A stretch of 64,000 nt of DNA from Microbacterium invictum (GTDB lineage: Bacteria > Actinomycetota > Actinomycetes > Actinomycetales > Microbacteriaceae). Under the pieces are notes generated by a model. The model did not search any database. It was given only the letters and a program-made list of their open reading frames with translations, and was not told the DNA's origin. Of this stretch, positions 52,740 to 62,515 are shown in pieces. The stretch lies in the NCBI RefSeq assembly GCF_034421375.1, contig NZ_CP139779.1, positions 1,488,001 through 1,552,000 of the forward strand. The letters are read 5' to 3'. Position numbers and translations under genes: made by a program. Position 1 is the stretch's first letter. Each line of letters starts with the position of its first letter.

Positions 52740-54319
52740 GACGCCGCCTGTGCCATCGACGCAGGTGCCGGGGCATCGGCGCGGACGTGTGCCCCGACCG
52801 ACGCGCGTCGTGCCCGGGCGGCTGCGACGAGGTGGCCGGCGACGAGGAGCAGGTTGGCATCCTCGTAGTCCGACTCGGTCGTGGGAGGGGCGACCACTGC
52901 GCTCCAGGCGCGGAGGACGGCCGCGGCCTCGGCGAGCCCCCGCTCGGTGCGGACGAGTCCCGCGTGCGTCCACATCAGCTCCTGCAGAGCGGCGCGATCG
53001 AAGGGCGGGGGCGCGACCACCGCGATCGGGAGCGCCGGCGCGGTGTCGTCCCACGAGGCAGGGGCGGGCGGGGACGGCCAGCCGGACGCGGCGTCGCCCG
53101 CGATGGCGTCGCCCGCCCGGGCGCCGAAGACCGCGCCCTCGAGCAGCGAGTTCGACGCCAGCCGGTTCGCGCCGTGGACGCCGGTGCGTGCCACTTCCCC
53201 GACCGCGTAGAGGCCGGGGAGCGAGGTGCGGCCGTGGAGATCGGTCACGACGCCTCCCATGAGGTAGTGCGCGGCGGGTGTGACGGGCACGGGCTCTGCA
53301 GCCCAGTCCCACCCTCGGCCGCGCACCGCGGCATCGATCGTGGGGAAGCGTCGGGCGAGGAACGCGCGGCGCTCAGCGAGCGTGGGGCGCAGATGCGTCG
53401 CATCCAGGCGCACGGGACGCCCGCCCTGCCGGGCCATCCGGTCGGCGATGGCCCCGGCGACGACATCGCGGGGCGCGAGCTCGCCGTCGGGGTGCACGTC
53501 GAAGACGAAGCGCCGCCCGGTGTCGTCGATGAGCGTCGCGCCCTCCCCGCGTACGGCCTCGGAGACGAGGAAGGCCTCGCCGCGATCGTCTTCGGGGAGG
53601 ACAGTGGGGTGGAACTGGAAGAACTCGAGGTCGGCGATCTCGGCGCCGGCGCGCAGGGCCGCGGCGATCCCGTCGCCGGTGGCCACCGAGGGGTTCGTGG
53701 AGTGCGCGTAGAGCTCGCCCGCGCCGCCGGTGGCGAGCACCACGACGTCGGCGGCGAGGGCACGTCGTTCGCCGGCGCGGTCCGGCGTTTCGCCGACGAG
53801 CAGCTCCACGCCCCGCACCCGACCGGCATCGACCACGAGGTCGATGAGGAACGCGTGCTCGATCACCGTCACCCCGCTCTCGCGGAGGCGCGCGACGAGC
53901 GCCTTCTCCACGGCGGTGCCCGTCGCGTCCCCACCGGCGTGGAGGATCCTCGGGTAGGAGTGCGCGGCCTCGAGCCCCTTCACGAGGGTGCCGTCGGGCG
54001 CTCGGTCGAACGCGACACCGAGCGCGATGAGGTCGCGGATGCGGGCGGGACCCTCTTCGGCGAGCACGCGGACGGCCTCGGGGTCGCTGAGTCCCGCGCC
54101 CGCCGTGAGGGTGTCGCGGATGTGGTCTTCGACGCGGTCGTCGTCGAACATCACCCCGGCGATGCCGCCCTGGGCGTAGCGGGTGTTGGCGTGCTCGAGG
54201 ACGTCTTTGGTGACGAGGGTGACCGCGCAGCCGCCGCCGACGGCGTGAAGGGCGGCGGTGAGACCGGCGATGCCGCTGCCGACGACGACGGCGTGCACGG
54301 GTGACGGGGTGTGGTTCAT
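52733..54319 (-). CDS. nadB: L-aspartate oxidase
   Basis: FAD enzyme making iminoaspartate from aspartate, the first step of NAD synthesis. 528 residues with the FAD-binding VVVGSGIAGLTAALHA, HANTRYAQGGIAG, the catalytic-loop RGEGATLIDDTGRRF region, AAHYLMGGVVTDLHGRTSLPGLYAVGE and HGANRLASNSLLEG. The ATG overlaps the nadA stop. Its presence differs from Corynebacterium glutamicum, whose NAD operon lacks nadB. Confidence 0.95.
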   Translation of the reverse strand: MNHTPSPVHAVVVGSGIAGLTAALHAVGGGCAVTLVTKDVLEHANTRYAQGGIAGVMFDDDRVEDHIRDTLTAGAGLSDPEAVRVLAEEGPARIRDLIALGVAFDRAPDGTLVKGLEAAHSYPRILHAGGDATGTAVEKALVARLRESGVTVIEHAFLIDLVVDAGRVRGVELLVGETPDRAGERRALAADVVVLATGGAGELYAHSTNPSVATGDGIAAALRAGAEIADLEFFQFHPTVLPEDDRGEAFLVSEAVRGEGATLIDDTGRRFVFDVHPDGELAPRDVVAGAIADRMARQGGRPVRLDATHLRPTLAERRAFLARRFPTIDAAVRGRGWDWAAEPVPVTPAAHYLMGGVVTDLHGRTSLPGLYAVGEVARTGVHGANRLASNSLLEGAVFGARAGDAIAGDAASGWPSPPAPASWDDTAPALPIAVVAPPPFDRAALQELMWTHAGLVRTERGLAEAAAVLRAWSAVVAPPTTESDYEDANLLLVAGHLVAAARARRASVGAHVRADAPAPASMAQAASC

Positions 54320-55635
54320 GAGGGCTTCGCCGCCAGCATCCGCTCGAGTGCAAGCCGCGCGGGGTCGGCGACCTCGGCCGGGACCGTGATGCGGTTCTGC
54401 ACCTCCCCGCGGACGAGTCCTTCGAGGACCCAGGCGAGGTACCCGGGGTGGATCCGATACATCGTCGAGCACGGGCACACCACGGGGTCGAGGCAGAAGA
54501 TGGTGTGCTGCGGATGCTCGGCGGCCAGTCGCTGCACGAGGTTGATCTCGGTGCCGATCGCGAACGTCGTCGGCTCGGTCGCGGCCTGGATGGCCTTGCG
54601 GATGTAGTCGGTCGAACCGGCCTCGTCGGCGGCGTCGACGACCGCCATCGGGCACTCGGGATGGACGATGACGCGGACGCCGGGGTGCTCGGCACGCGCG
54701 CGGTCGATCTGGTCGACCGTGAAGCGACGGTGCACCGAGCAGAACCCGTGCCAGAGGATGACGCGGGCGCCGACGAGCTCGTCGGCGGTGCTGCCGCCCA
54801 GCGGCTTCCGCGGGTTCCACATCGGCATCTGCTCGAGCGGCACGCCCATCGCCTTGGCGGTGTTGCGCCCGAGGTGCTGGTCGGGGAAGAACAGCACCCG
54901 GCGCCCGCGGGCGAAGGCCCATTCCAGCACGGTGCGCGCGTTGGAGGAGGTGCAGACGATCCCGCCGTGACGGCCGACGAATCCCTTGATCGCCGCGGAG
55001 GAGTTCATGTAGGTCACCGGGATGACGGGGACCCGGCCGTCCTCGTCGGGCGTGTCGAGATCGCCGTAGACGTCGGCGAGCTGCTCCCAGCACTCCTCGA
55101 CCTGGTCGATGTCGGCCATGTCGGCCATCGAGCAGCCTGCGGCGAGGTTCGGCAGGATGACGGCCTGCTCGGGCCGCGAGAGGAGGTCGGCCGTCTCTGC
55201 CATGAAATGCACACCGCAGAAGACGATGGCCTCGGCGTGGGGGTGTGCCAGCGCGGCATTGGCGAGCTGAAAGGAGTCGCCGACGTAGTCGGCGTGGGCG
55301 ATCACCTCTTCGCGCTGGTAGAAGTGGCCGAGGACGACGACCCGGTCGCCGAGGGTGGCCTTGGCGGCCCGGATCCGGTCGGCGAGCTCGGCCTCGGGGG
55401 CTTCGCGGTACTCGCGGGGGAGCTCCCCCTGGCGCGGCGCGCCGGTGGGGATCACATCGCCCATCGACGACCCCGGTCCGTAGCCGGGCCGGGCGTCGAA
55501 GTCCCAGGGTCCGACGGCGAGGTCGGTCGCGCAGGTCTCGGTCGTGGATCTCCCCGACACGATCGCCTGGATCTCATGATCGACCGAGGGGTCGACGGGC
55601 TCGCGGAGCGCGGGGGTGGGAAGCAGGGTGGTCAT
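54316..55635 (-). CDS. nadA: Quinolinate synthase
   Basis: [4Fe-4S] enzyme condensing iminoaspartate with DHAP to quinolinate, 439 residues. An N-terminal extension (1-80) precedes the triplicated fold: GHFYQREEVIAHADYVGDSF, EAIVFCGVHFMAETA, AAGCSMADM, GFCSVHRRF, HPECPMAVVDAAD and CLDPVVCPCSTMYRIHP with the cluster cysteines. The start overlaps the Nudix-regulator stop (ATGA). Cotranscribed with nadB, nadC and nadS. Confidence 0.95.
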   Translation of the reverse strand: MTTLLPTPALREPVDPSVDHEIQAIVSGRSTTETCATDLAVGPWDFDARPGYGPGSSMGDVIPTGAPRQGELPREYREAPEAELADRIRAAKATLGDRVVVLGHFYQREEVIAHADYVGDSFQLANAALAHPHAEAIVFCGVHFMAETADLLSRPEQAVILPNLAAGCSMADMADIDQVEECWEQLADVYGDLDTPDEDGRVPVIPVTYMNSSAAIKGFVGRHGGIVCTSSNARTVLEWAFARGRRVLFFPDQHLGRNTAKAMGVPLEQMPMWNPRKPLGGSTADELVGARVILWHGFCSVHRRFTVDQIDRARAEHPGVRVIVHPECPMAVVDAADEAGSTDYIRKAIQAATEPTTFAIGTEINLVQRLAAEHPQHTIFCLDPVVCPCSTMYRIHPGYLAWVLEGLVRGEVQNRITVPAEVADPARLALERMLAAKPS

Positions 55636-56324
55636 CGGACACTCGTTTCGGGCGAGCGCGAGAGGGGCCCGCGGTCGGCGAGCTCCACATCGCGGTTGTA
55701 GCGATACAGACGGGCGGGGCGGTGACTGCCGGTGCGGAACCGGTCGGTCGGGATGAGGGTGGCGGAGGTGTCCACCTGGCGGCGGAAGTTCGCGGGGTCG
55801 AGCTTTCTGTCGAGGATCGCCTCGTAGACCTCGCGGAGTTCGGCGAGGGTGAACTCGTCGGCGAGCAGGCCGTGGGCGATCCGGCTGTAGCCGACCTTGT
55901 TGCGCAGGCGCCACAGGGCGTAGTCGACGATCTCGTTGTGGTCGAAGGCGAGACGGGGGAGGTCGGCGGCGTCGAACCAGCCGACGTTCTCGACGTCGGA
56001 GACCTCTTCGGGACGAAGGAGCGCCCAGTAGACGATCGACACGACGCGGGTGGGGGAGCGGTCGACCGCGCCGAAGGCGTAGAGCTGTTCGAGGTAGCTG
56101 GGGGCGAGCCCCGTGGTCTCGCCGAGGGTGCGGGATGCCGCGGCATCCAGTCCCTCGCAGGCTCCCAGCCAGCCACCGGGAAGCGCCCACAGGCCCTCGA
56201 AGGGGTCCCGGGTGCGCTTCACGAGCGGGAGGACGACCGCCGGCGCATCACCGGGTCTCGGGGTGCGCAGGGAGAAGATCACCGTCGACACCGCCACGCG
56301 GATGTCCTCGACTTCGGGATCCAT
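55632..56324 (-). CDS. Nudix-fold NAD regulator (NdnR/NrtR-like)
   Basis: 230 residues: an N-terminal Nudix domain (about 10-130; LVKRTRDPFEGLWALPGG then a degenerate Nudix box GACEGLDAAASRTLGETTGL) and a C-terminal winged helix (LREVYEAILDRKLDPANFRRQVD). The Nudix box lacks part of REXXEE, so hydrolysis is probably lost. NrtR and NdnR regulators use this layout to sense ADP-ribose/NAD and repress nad genes. The first gene of the NAD operon, it overlaps nadA and probably autoregulates. Confidence 0.9.
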   Translation of the reverse strand: MDPEVEDIRVAVSTVIFSLRTPRPGDAPAVVLPLVKRTRDPFEGLWALPGGWLGACEGLDAAASRTLGETTGLAPSYLEQLYAFGAVDRSPTRVVSIVYWALLRPEEVSDVENVGWFDAADLPRLAFDHNEIVDYALWRLRNKVGYSRIAHGLLADEFTLAELREVYEAILDRKLDPANFRRQVDTSATLIPTDRFRTGSHRPARLYRYNRDVELADRGPLSRSPETSVR

Positions 56325-56328
56325 GTTC

Positions 56329-56382
56329 TTGTCATCCTGACTTTAAGGGTGATCCCATCTTATTGTCATCGCGACCTGAAGG
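56329..56382. promoter_or_regulatory. Direct repeats upstream of the NAD operon, candidate operators
   Basis: Two 20-bp direct repeats begin TTGTCATC at 56329-56348 and 56363-56382, 34 bp apart (about three helical turns), 16 of 20 bases identical. On the minus strand they read as GATGACAA with a TAAGAT -10-like box between. The region is the AT-richest nearby. This is the natural place for the Nudix regulator to bind; that is an inference. Confidence 0.5.
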
Positions 56383-56458
56383 CAAATGGGACGTCGTGCG
56401 GCCCCGCTTCGGGGATGTCACAGGCGAGCGCCGTACGCTGGTGGCTCCCTGCCGAAGG

Positions 56459-57640
56459 ATGGCCGTGCTGCTCGTCGATCTCTTCCTCATCGTCCTGCTG
56501 GTGGTGGCCCTCGTCGTGGGCCTCCAGCGCGGGCTTGTGGCGAGCCTCGGGACCCTTCTCGGGCTCGCCGCCGGCGGCGTCGCGGCGTGGTGGCTGGCCC
56601 CCGTCATCAACGATGCATGGCCCTGGCAGGACTGGCGACCGCTCGTGGTCATCGTCGCGTCGTTCCTCCTCCTGGTCCTCGGCGGCACGATCGGCGGGGC
56701 GGTGGGGGGTGTGATCCGGCGCGGCGTGGATCGGGTGAAGCTGCGGGTCATCGACCGGCTCCTCGGGGGCGTGGTGAGCGTCGTCGTCGCTGCGCTCGCG
56801 CTCTCGCTCGTCGGCCAGAGCGTGGCGAACACCGGAGCGCCGGTCCTCGGACCGGCGGTGGCGTCGTCGCGCGTCATGACGATCATCAACGGGGTGATCC
56901 CGGCGCCCGTCTCCCAGACACTGGGGGAGTGGCGCAGCTTCGTCACCGACGACGGGCTGCCGCGCCTCGGGGGCCTTGTCACCCCGGAGGTCACGCCCGG
57001 CACGGCGACGCCGATCCCGCAGGAGGATCCCGAACTCGAACTCGCCTCGGCATCCGTTCTCCGCGTGTCGGGCACGGCCTTCGCCTGCGGCACGAGCTCG
57101 ACGGGATCGGGCTTCGTCGTCGCCCCCGACCGCGTGGTCACCAACGCCCACGTCGTGGCCGGCGTCGACACCCCCGTCGTGCAGCCCAACGGGGGCACGG
57201 CCGTCGAGGGGCGCGTGGTGTACTTCGACCCGATCGACGACCTCGCCGTCATCGCCGTCGACGGCCTCGGCGTCGCCCCGCTCGGTCTCAGCGGCCCCCT
57301 CACGGCGGGAAGCGCCGCACAGGTGCAGGGCTATCCGCTCGGAGGGCCCTGGACGCCCACCAGGGCGGAAGTGCTCTCGGTGGGCACGGTGCCGGTTCCC
57401 GACATCTACGACGACACCGCCAATCCGCGTGAGATCTATCAGCTCTTCGCCGAGGTGCGACCCGGCAACTCCGGTGGGCCGCTCCTGACCGGAGACGGGG
57501 AGGTGGCCGGCGTCGTCTTCGCACGGGCCGACGGCGACGACACGCGGGGGTTCGCGATGACGAATGCCGAACTCGAGCCCGTCGCCGCCGGGGCGGCGGG
57601 TCTCAGCGACCGGGTCTCCACCGGCGACTGCCTGGGCTGA
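56459..57640 (+). CDS. MarP-like membrane serine protease
   Basis: 393 residues: four N-terminal transmembrane helices of the CvpA type (about 1-115), then a periplasmic trypsin-like domain with the triad His231 (NAHVVAG), Asp261 (DPIDDLAV) and Ser338 (GNSGGPLL). This is the architecture of mycobacterial MarP (acid-resistance protease). The two cysteines CGTSS and the terminal DCLG may form a disulfide. A TACGCT box precedes; the ATG at 56459 has AAGG close upstream. No PDZ domain. Confidence 0.88.
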   Translation: MAVLLVDLFLIVLLVVALVVGLQRGLVASLGTLLGLAAGGVAAWWLAPVINDAWPWQDWRPLVVIVASFLLLVLGGTIGGAVGGVIRRGVDRVKLRVIDRLLGGVVSVVVAALALSLVGQSVANTGAPVLGPAVASSRVMTIINGVIPAPVSQTLGEWRSFVTDDGLPRLGGLVTPEVTPGTATPIPQEDPELELASASVLRVSGTAFACGTSSTGSGFVVAPDRVVTNAHVVAGVDTPVVQPNGGTAVEGRVVYFDPIDDLAVIAVDGLGVAPLGLSGPLTAGSAAQVQGYPLGGPWTPTRAEVLSVGTVPVPDIYDDTANPREIYQLFAEVRPGNSGGPLLTGDGEVAGVVFARADGDDTRGFAMTNAELEPVAAGAAGLSDRVSTGDCLG

Positions 57641-57683
57641 CGCGCGCAGCCGCGAGACTCTGGGCGAATGGCGTCGACGCCGC

Positions 57684-57689
57684 TATGCT
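57684..57689 (+). promoter_or_regulatory. Probable -10 TATGCT of the glycine riboswitch operon
   Basis: TATGCT lies 46 nt before the first riboswitch stem, giving a predicted transcript start near 57696 and a leader of about 285 nt before gcvT. No good -35 was found. Confidence 0.4.
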
Positions 57690-57734
57690 GGCCCCACCGG
57701 CCCCGCCGGGTCACAACTTCACACCGGCCCATGA

Positions 57735-57925
57735 CACGGACGGGAGAGCCTCGGCGCCGACGGCGCCGAGCACCGAAGGAGCAAGCCTCCCCGCCAATCT
57801 CTCAGGTACCGCGTACCGTCCGTGCCGGCCGACTCTGAAAAAGGATGCCGCCGCTTTCTGCGTCATCCGCCGACGGTGAAAGCCCGGGCATGCCCCGGCG
57901 CGAAACTCTCAGGTCCATGACAGAG
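57735..57925 (+). ncRNA. Tandem glycine riboswitch
   Basis: Two glycine aptamers in series upstream of gcvT. Aptamer I (57735-57824) is closed by a perfect 9-bp P1 (CACGGACGG/CCGTCCGTG) and contains GGGAGAGCC, CCGAAGGAGCAAGCC and the conserved AATCTCTCAGGTACC. Aptamer II (57833-57925) is closed by CTCTG/CAGAG and contains GACGGTGAAAGCCCGG and GAAACTCTCAGG. This is the classical layout for controlling the glycine cleavage system, activating expression when glycine is high. Confidence 0.95.
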
Positions 57926-57980
57926 GGGGAGTTCTTCGACACGGATGCCCGTGTCGACCCGATCCGACCGGGAGAACTCC
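57926..57980 (+). promoter_or_regulatory. Riboswitch expression platform sequestering the gcvT ribosome-binding site
   Basis: GGAGTTCT (57928-57935) is perfectly complementary to AGAACTCC (57973-57980), the bases directly before the gcvT ATG. The helix would cover the 3' end of the Shine-Dalgarno GGGAG and enclose a perfect 8-bp hairpin CGACACGG/CCGTGTCG (57937-57956). Translational control is therefore likelier than termination; no U-tract follows. Confidence 0.55.
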
Positions 57981-59135
57981 ATGGACGACACAGCGCGGCA
58001 GAGCCCTCTGCACGATCGACACGCCCAGCTCGGCGCGTCGTTCACCGATTTCGGCGGCTGGCTGATGCCGGTCCGCTACACCTCCGACCTCGCCGAACAT
58101 CACGCCGTGCGCACCGCGGCGGGACTCTTCGACATCTCGCACATGGCAGAGATCTGGGTGCAGGGCGGCGACGCCGCGGGCTTCCTCGACGACGCGCTTG
58201 CCGGCCGGATCTCCACCATGGCGATCGGGAAGGCCAAGTACTCGCTCGTCCTGGCCGAGGACGGCGGCATCATCGACGACGTCATCGTCTACCGCACCGG
58301 AGAGCAGCACTTCCTCGTCGTCGCGAACGCCGGGAACCGTGAGGCGGTCGTCGATGCATTCGCCGAGGGCGCCGATGCCTGGCGCGCAGGCGAGGAATCC
58401 CGGATGCGCCCGGCCGAGGGGGGCGAGTTCGGATACGTCGTCGGTGGTTCGGTCCCGAGGATCGAGGACGTCACGGACGAGACGGCGCTCGTCGCCGTGC
58501 AGGGCCCGCGGGCCGAGGAGATCATCCGTGCCGTCGTCGGGATGGAGGTCGAGGGTCTCGACGATCTGGGGTATTACGCCTGGCGCCAGGGGACCTTCGA
58601 TGACATCCCGCTCTTCGTGGCCCGTACGGGGTACACCGGCGAAGACGGCTTCGAGGTGATGGTCCCCGTCGCCGCAGCGGGCGACCTGTGGGACGCGCTC
58701 CTGGCAGCCGGCGCGCCGCTCGGCCTCGTGCCTGCCGGCCTCGCCGCCCGCGACACGCTGCGCCTCGAAGCGGGCATGCCGCTCTACGGCCACGAGCTCG
58801 GTCGCGGCATCCGCCCCGCCCAGGCAGGGCTCGGCCGCGTGGTCGCGCCCGACAGGGCGAACGCCGTGCGGTCGGACGACAGCGCACCCGTCCTCGTCGG
58901 GCTCGTGTCGGAAGGCCGCCGCGCCGGGCGCGCCGGCTACGGCGTCTTCGCCGGCGACGAACGCGTCGGGGACGTCACGAGCGGCGCTCTCAGCCCGACG
59001 CTCGGCCACCCCATCGCCATGGCGTACGTCTCGCCCGCGGCATCCGCTCTCGGCACCGAACTGACCATCGACGTGCGGGGCACCCGCATTCCCGCCACCG
59101 TGACCGCCCTGCCGTTCTACCGGAGGAAGAAATGA
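57981..59135 (+). CDS. gcvT: Glycine cleavage system T protein (aminomethyltransferase)
   Basis: Transfers the aminomethyl carbon of glycine to tetrahydrofolate, releasing ammonia. 384 residues with [25 protein letters not shown], the folate-site [12 protein letters not shown] and [26 protein letters not shown]-like start at 57945 lies inside the expression-platform hairpin; the ATG at 57981 with GGGAG 7-10 nt upstream is the better choice. First gene of gcvTHP. Confidence 0.95.
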   Translation: MDDTARQSPLHDRHAQLGASFTDFGGWLMPVRYTSDLAEHHAVRTAAGLFDISHMAEIWVQGGDAAGFLDDALAGRISTMAIGKAKYSLVLAEDGGIIDDVIVYRTGEQHFLVVANAGNREAVVDAFAEGADAWRAGEESRMRPAEGGEFGYVVGGSVPRIEDVTDETALVAVQGPRAEEIIRAVVGMEVEGLDDLGYYAWRQGTFDDIPLFVARTGYTGEDGFEVMVPVAAAGDLWDALLAAGAPLGLVPAGLAARDTLRLEAGMPLYGHELGRGIRPAQAGLGRVVAPDRANAVRSDDSAPVLVGLVSEGRRAGRAGYGVFAGDERVGDVTSGALSPTLGHPIAMAYVSPAASALGTELTIDVRGTRIPATVTALPFYRRKK

Positions 59136-59512
59136 CCGACACCAGCGCCCTGAAGTACACCGCCGAGCACGAGTGGATCTCGCTCGACGGGGATGTCGCC
59201 ACCGTCGGCATCACCGACTACGCCGCCGACAAGCTCGGCGACGTCGTCTTCGTCGACCTGCCCGCCGTGGACTCCGGCGTGAGCGCCGGCCAGGTCTGCG
59301 GCGAGATCGAGTCGACCAAGTCGGTGGGGGAGCTCTACGCCCCCGTCGCCGGCGACGTGGTCGCGGTCAACGAGGCGGTCGTCGACGACCCGTCGCTGGT
59401 CAACGCCTCGCCGTACGAGGACGGCTGGCTGCTGAAGCTGCGGGTGGACCCCGCCGCGGTGGACGGTCTTCTCGACCGGGCCGCCTACGAAGCCCTCACC
59501 GGGGGCGAGTGA
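59132..59512 (+). CDS. gcvH: Glycine cleavage system H protein
   Basis: Lipoyl carrier of the glycine cleavage complex, 126 residues. The lipoyl lysine is Lys63 in [30 protein letters not shown] begins the domain and DGWLLKLRV ends it. The ATG overlaps the gcvT stop (ATGA) with GGAGGA upstream, consistent with balanced synthesis. Confidence 0.97.
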   Translation: MTDTSALKYTAEHEWISLDGDVATVGITDYAADKLGDVVFVDLPAVDSGVSAGQVCGEIESTKSVGELYAPVAGDVVAVNEAVVDDPSLVNASPYEDGWLLKLRVDPAAVDGLLDRAAYEALTGGE

Positions 59513-62391
59513 TGGCGCGGACCTTCGCCGAGCGGCACATCGGCACCGACGCCGCAGCCGAGACCGCGATGCTCGGCGCCCTCGGGTACGACACCGTCGA
59601 TGAGCTGCTGAGCGCTGCCGTGCCGGCATCCATCCGGGCGACGCCGCGCGCGTCGTCATCGATCCCCGCCGCCGCGAGTGAGACCGAGGCGCTCGCCGAG
59701 CTGCGGGCGCTGGCGTCGCAGAACCGGGGGGCTCGTCCGATGATCGGTCTCGGCTACTACGACACGATCACGCCGTCGGTGATCGCGCGCAACGTGCTCG
59801 AGAACCCCTCGTGGTACACCGCCTACACGCCGTACCAGCCCGAGATCTCGCAGGGACGCCTCGAGGCTCTCATCAACTTCCAGACGATGGTCTCCGACCT
59901 CACGGGGCTCGCGATCGCGAATGCGTCGATGCTCGACGAGTCCACCGCGGTGGTGGAGGGGATGCTGCTGGCACGGCGGGCTTCCAAGAGCAGCGCGAAC
60001 GTCTTCGCCGTCGACGCCGACGCGCTGCCCCAGACGCGGGCGCTGCTGCACGCGCGGGCCACGGCCGTCGGCATCGAGATCGTCGAGCGCGACTTCGCTC
60101 GGGGTGAGACCCTCCCCGACGGCGTGTTCGGCGTGCTGCTGCAGTACCCCGGGGCAACCGGGCGGGTGTGGGATCCCTCCGGGGTCATCGACGCCGTCCA
60201 CGTCGCCGGTGGTCTCGCGGTCGTCGCCGCCGACCTCCTCGCCCTGACCCTCCTCGCCTCGCCGGGTTCGCTCGGGGCAGACATCGCCGTCGGGACGACG
60301 CAGCGCTTCGGTGTACCCCTCGGGTTCGGCGGCCCCCACGCCGGCTTCATGGCCGTGCGCCAGGGCCTCGAGCGCCAGCTGCCCGGGCGCCTCGTCGGTG
60401 TCTCGCAGGACGCCGCCGGGCACCCCGCCTACCGCCTGTCGCTGCAGACCCGTGAGCAGCACATCCGGCGTGAGAAGGCGACGTCGAACATCTGCACCGC
60501 CCAGGTGCTGCTGGCCGTGATGGCGTCGATGTACGCCGTCTACCACGGCCCCGACGGGCTGCGCGCGATCGCCAACGAGGTGGCGCAGAAGACCGAGGCG
60601 CTCGCCGGACGACTGCGCTCGTACGGGCTGAACCTCGTGTCGGACTCGTTCTTCGACACGCTCCGAGTCGTGACGCCGGGCCCCGCGGAGCGGGTCGTCG
60701 AGCGCGCCCGGTCGAAGGGGTATCAGCTGTTCTGGGCGGATGACGCCACCGTCGGCGTGTCGGTGGATGAGACCACGACCGCCGCCGACCTCGCCGCGGT
60801 CGCGTGGGCGTTCGGTCTTCCCGATACCGAGGCCGACGGTGCGCGCGAGGTGACGTTCGCCGAGGTCTCGGGGCTCCGCGGGGTGCCGGCCGCTCTCCGT
60901 CGTGAGGACGCCTATCTGCAGCATCCCGTCTTCTCGCAGCACCGGAGTGAGACGGCGATGATGCGGTACCTGCATCAGCTGGCCGACCGCGACTATGCGC
61001 TGGACCGCGGCATGATCCCGCTCGGGTCCTGCACGATGAAGCTCAACGCCGCCACCGAGATGGCCGCCGTGTCGTGGCCGGAGTTCGCCCGCGTGCATCC
61101 GTTCGCGCCGGCCGACGACGTGCGCGGCTACGCGGCGCTCATCGAACAGCTGGAGAGCTGGCTGGCCGAGCTCACCGGGTACGACGCGGTCTCGCTGCAG
61201 CCCAACGCCGGCTCTCAGGGCGAGCTCGCGGGGCTCCTCGCGATTCGAGGATGGCACCGTGCGAACGGCGACGAGGGGCGCGTGGTGTGCCTCATCCCGT
61301 CCTCCGCGCACGGCACGAACGCCGCCTCGGCGGTGCTCGCGGGCATGCGGGTCGTCGTGGTGGCGTGCGACGAGGCCGGCAACGTCGACATCGACGACCT
61401 GCGCGCGAAGATCGCCGCGAACGCGGACGCGCTCGCGGCGCTCATGATCACCTACCCCTCGACCCACGGGGTGTACGAGCACGATGTGCTGGAGATCACC
61501 CAGGCGGTGCACGACGCGGGCGGTCAGGTGTACATCGACGGGGCGAACCTCAACGCGCTCCTGGGCTACGCGCGCTTCGGCGACCTCGGCGGCGACGTGT
61601 CGCACCTCAACCTGCACAAGACATTCGCCATCCCGCACGGCGGGGGCGGACCTGGCGTCGGGCCGGTGGCGGCGAAGGCGCATCTCGCCCCGTATCTGCC
61701 GTCGCATCCGTTCTCGCAGTGGGCCGATCACGCCGGCGGCTTCCGGTTCGAGGGAGGTGCGGTGTCGGCGGCGCCGCACGGGTCGGCGGGCATCCTGCCG
61801 ATCTCGTGGGCCTACGTCCGGATGATGGGGGAGCGGGGCCTCACGCGGGCCACGGCCTCGGCGGTGCTCGCCGCCAACTACATCGCCGCGCGGCTGCGCG
61901 ATCACTTCCCGGTGCTCTACACCGGCGAGGGCGGACTGGTCGCGCACGAGTGCATCCTGGATCTTCGCCCGCTCCGCGAGGAGACCGGTGTGACGGTCGA
62001 CGATGTGGCCAAGCGGCTCATCGACTACGGCTTCCACGCCCCGACGATGTCGTTCCCCGTCGCGGGGACCCTCATGGTCGAGCCCACCGAGTCGGAGGAT
62101 CTCGCCGAGATCGATCGGTTCATCGACGCGATGATCGCGATCCGCGCCGAGGCGGCGCGCGTGGCTTCGGGCGAGTGGCCCGCCGACGACAATCCGCTCG
62201 TGAACGCCCCGCACACGGCCGAGTCGATCGTCGACGCCGAGTGGCGGCATCCGTATTCCCGCGAGGAGGCGGTGTACCCCGTCCGCGCACTGGTGCGGAC
62301 GAAGTACTGGCCGCCGGTGCGTCGCATCGACCAGGCCTACGGCGATCGCAACCTGACCTGCGCCTGCCCGCCGATCGAGGCGTTCGCGTAG
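59512..62391 (+). CDS. gcvP: Glycine dehydrogenase, glycine cleavage system P protein
   Basis: PLP decarboxylase of the glycine cleavage complex, single-chain (fused alpha/beta) form of 959 residues. [21 protein letters not shown] starts it; the second half holds the PLP lysine Lys703 in [37 protein letters not shown] and [14 protein letters not shown] are typical. The ATG overlaps the gcvH stop by one base (TGATG). Last gene of the riboswitch-controlled operon. Confidence 0.97.
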   Translation: MARTFAERHIGTDAAAETAMLGALGYDTVDELLSAAVPASIRATPRASSSIPAAASETEALAELRALASQNRGARPMIGLGYYDTITPSVIARNVLENPSWYTAYTPYQPEISQGRLEALINFQTMVSDLTGLAIANASMLDESTAVVEGMLLARRASKSSANVFAVDADALPQTRALLHARATAVGIEIVERDFARGETLPDGVFGVLLQYPGATGRVWDPSGVIDAVHVAGGLAVVAADLLALTLLASPGSLGADIAVGTTQRFGVPLGFGGPHAGFMAVRQGLERQLPGRLVGVSQDAAGHPAYRLSLQTREQHIRREKATSNICTAQVLLAVMASMYAVYHGPDGLRAIANEVAQKTEALAGRLRSYGLNLVSDSFFDTLRVVTPGPAERVVERARSKGYQLFWADDATVGVSVDETTTAADLAAVAWAFGLPDTEADGAREVTFAEVSGLRGVPAALRREDAYLQHPVFSQHRSETAMMRYLHQLADRDYALDRGMIPLGSCTMKLNAATEMAAVSWPEFARVHPFAPADDVRGYAALIEQLESWLAELTGYDAVSLQPNAGSQGELAGLLAIRGWHRANGDEGRVVCLIPSSAHGTNAASAVLAGMRVVVVACDEAGNVDIDDLRAKIAANADALAALMITYPSTHGVYEHDVLEITQAVHDAGGQVYIDGANLNALLGYARFGDLGGDVSHLNLHKTFAIPHGGGGPGVGPVAAKAHLAPYLPSHPFSQWADHAGGFRFEGGAVSAAPHGSAGILPISWAYVRMMGERGLTRATASAVLAANYIAARLRDHFPVLYTGEGGLVAHECILDLRPLREETGVTVDDVAKRLIDYGFHAPTMSFPVAGTLMVEPTESEDLAEIDRFIDAMIAIRAEAARVASGEWPADDNPLVNAPHTAESIVDAEWRHPYSREEAVYPVRALVRTKYWPPVRRIDQAYGDRNLTCACPPIEAFA

Positions 62392-62412
62392 CCCGCGCCC
62401 GCCCGCGCGGGC
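62391..62412 (+). terminator. Hairpin after gcvP
   Basis: GCCCGCGC-CCGCCC-GCGCGGGC forms an 8-bp GC stem starting at the last base of the gcvP stop codon, followed by TTCCC. Probably the end of the gcv transcript, though the U-run is weak. Confidence 0.4.
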
Positions 62413-62445
62413 TTCCCGCGGGCGCCCCCACGCATCCCACCCGCC

Positions 62446-62510
62446 GAAACCCACCTCGGCTGTCGAGACCCGCCTCCTCGAGGTCGGTTTCGACGGCCCG
62501 GGTGGGTCTC
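62446..62510. repeat. Nested palindromic (REP-like) element
   Basis: Outer arms GAAACCCACC (62446-62455) and GGTGGGTCTC (62501-62510) and inner arms GTCGAGACC (62462-62470) and GGTTTCGAC (62486-62494) form one symmetric 65-bp structure. It sits between convergent genes. The words GTCGAGACC and TCGGTTTCG recur once more near 63590 and 63636 on the other side of the next gene. Confidence 0.5.
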
Positions 62511-62515
62511 GGTGT

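Noticed and set aside
59656..62454. 932-residue minus-strand open frame opposite gcvP
   Set aside because: gcvP is unambiguous; the antisense product has no recognisable domain and shows the Arg/His/Val-rich composition of shadow frames.
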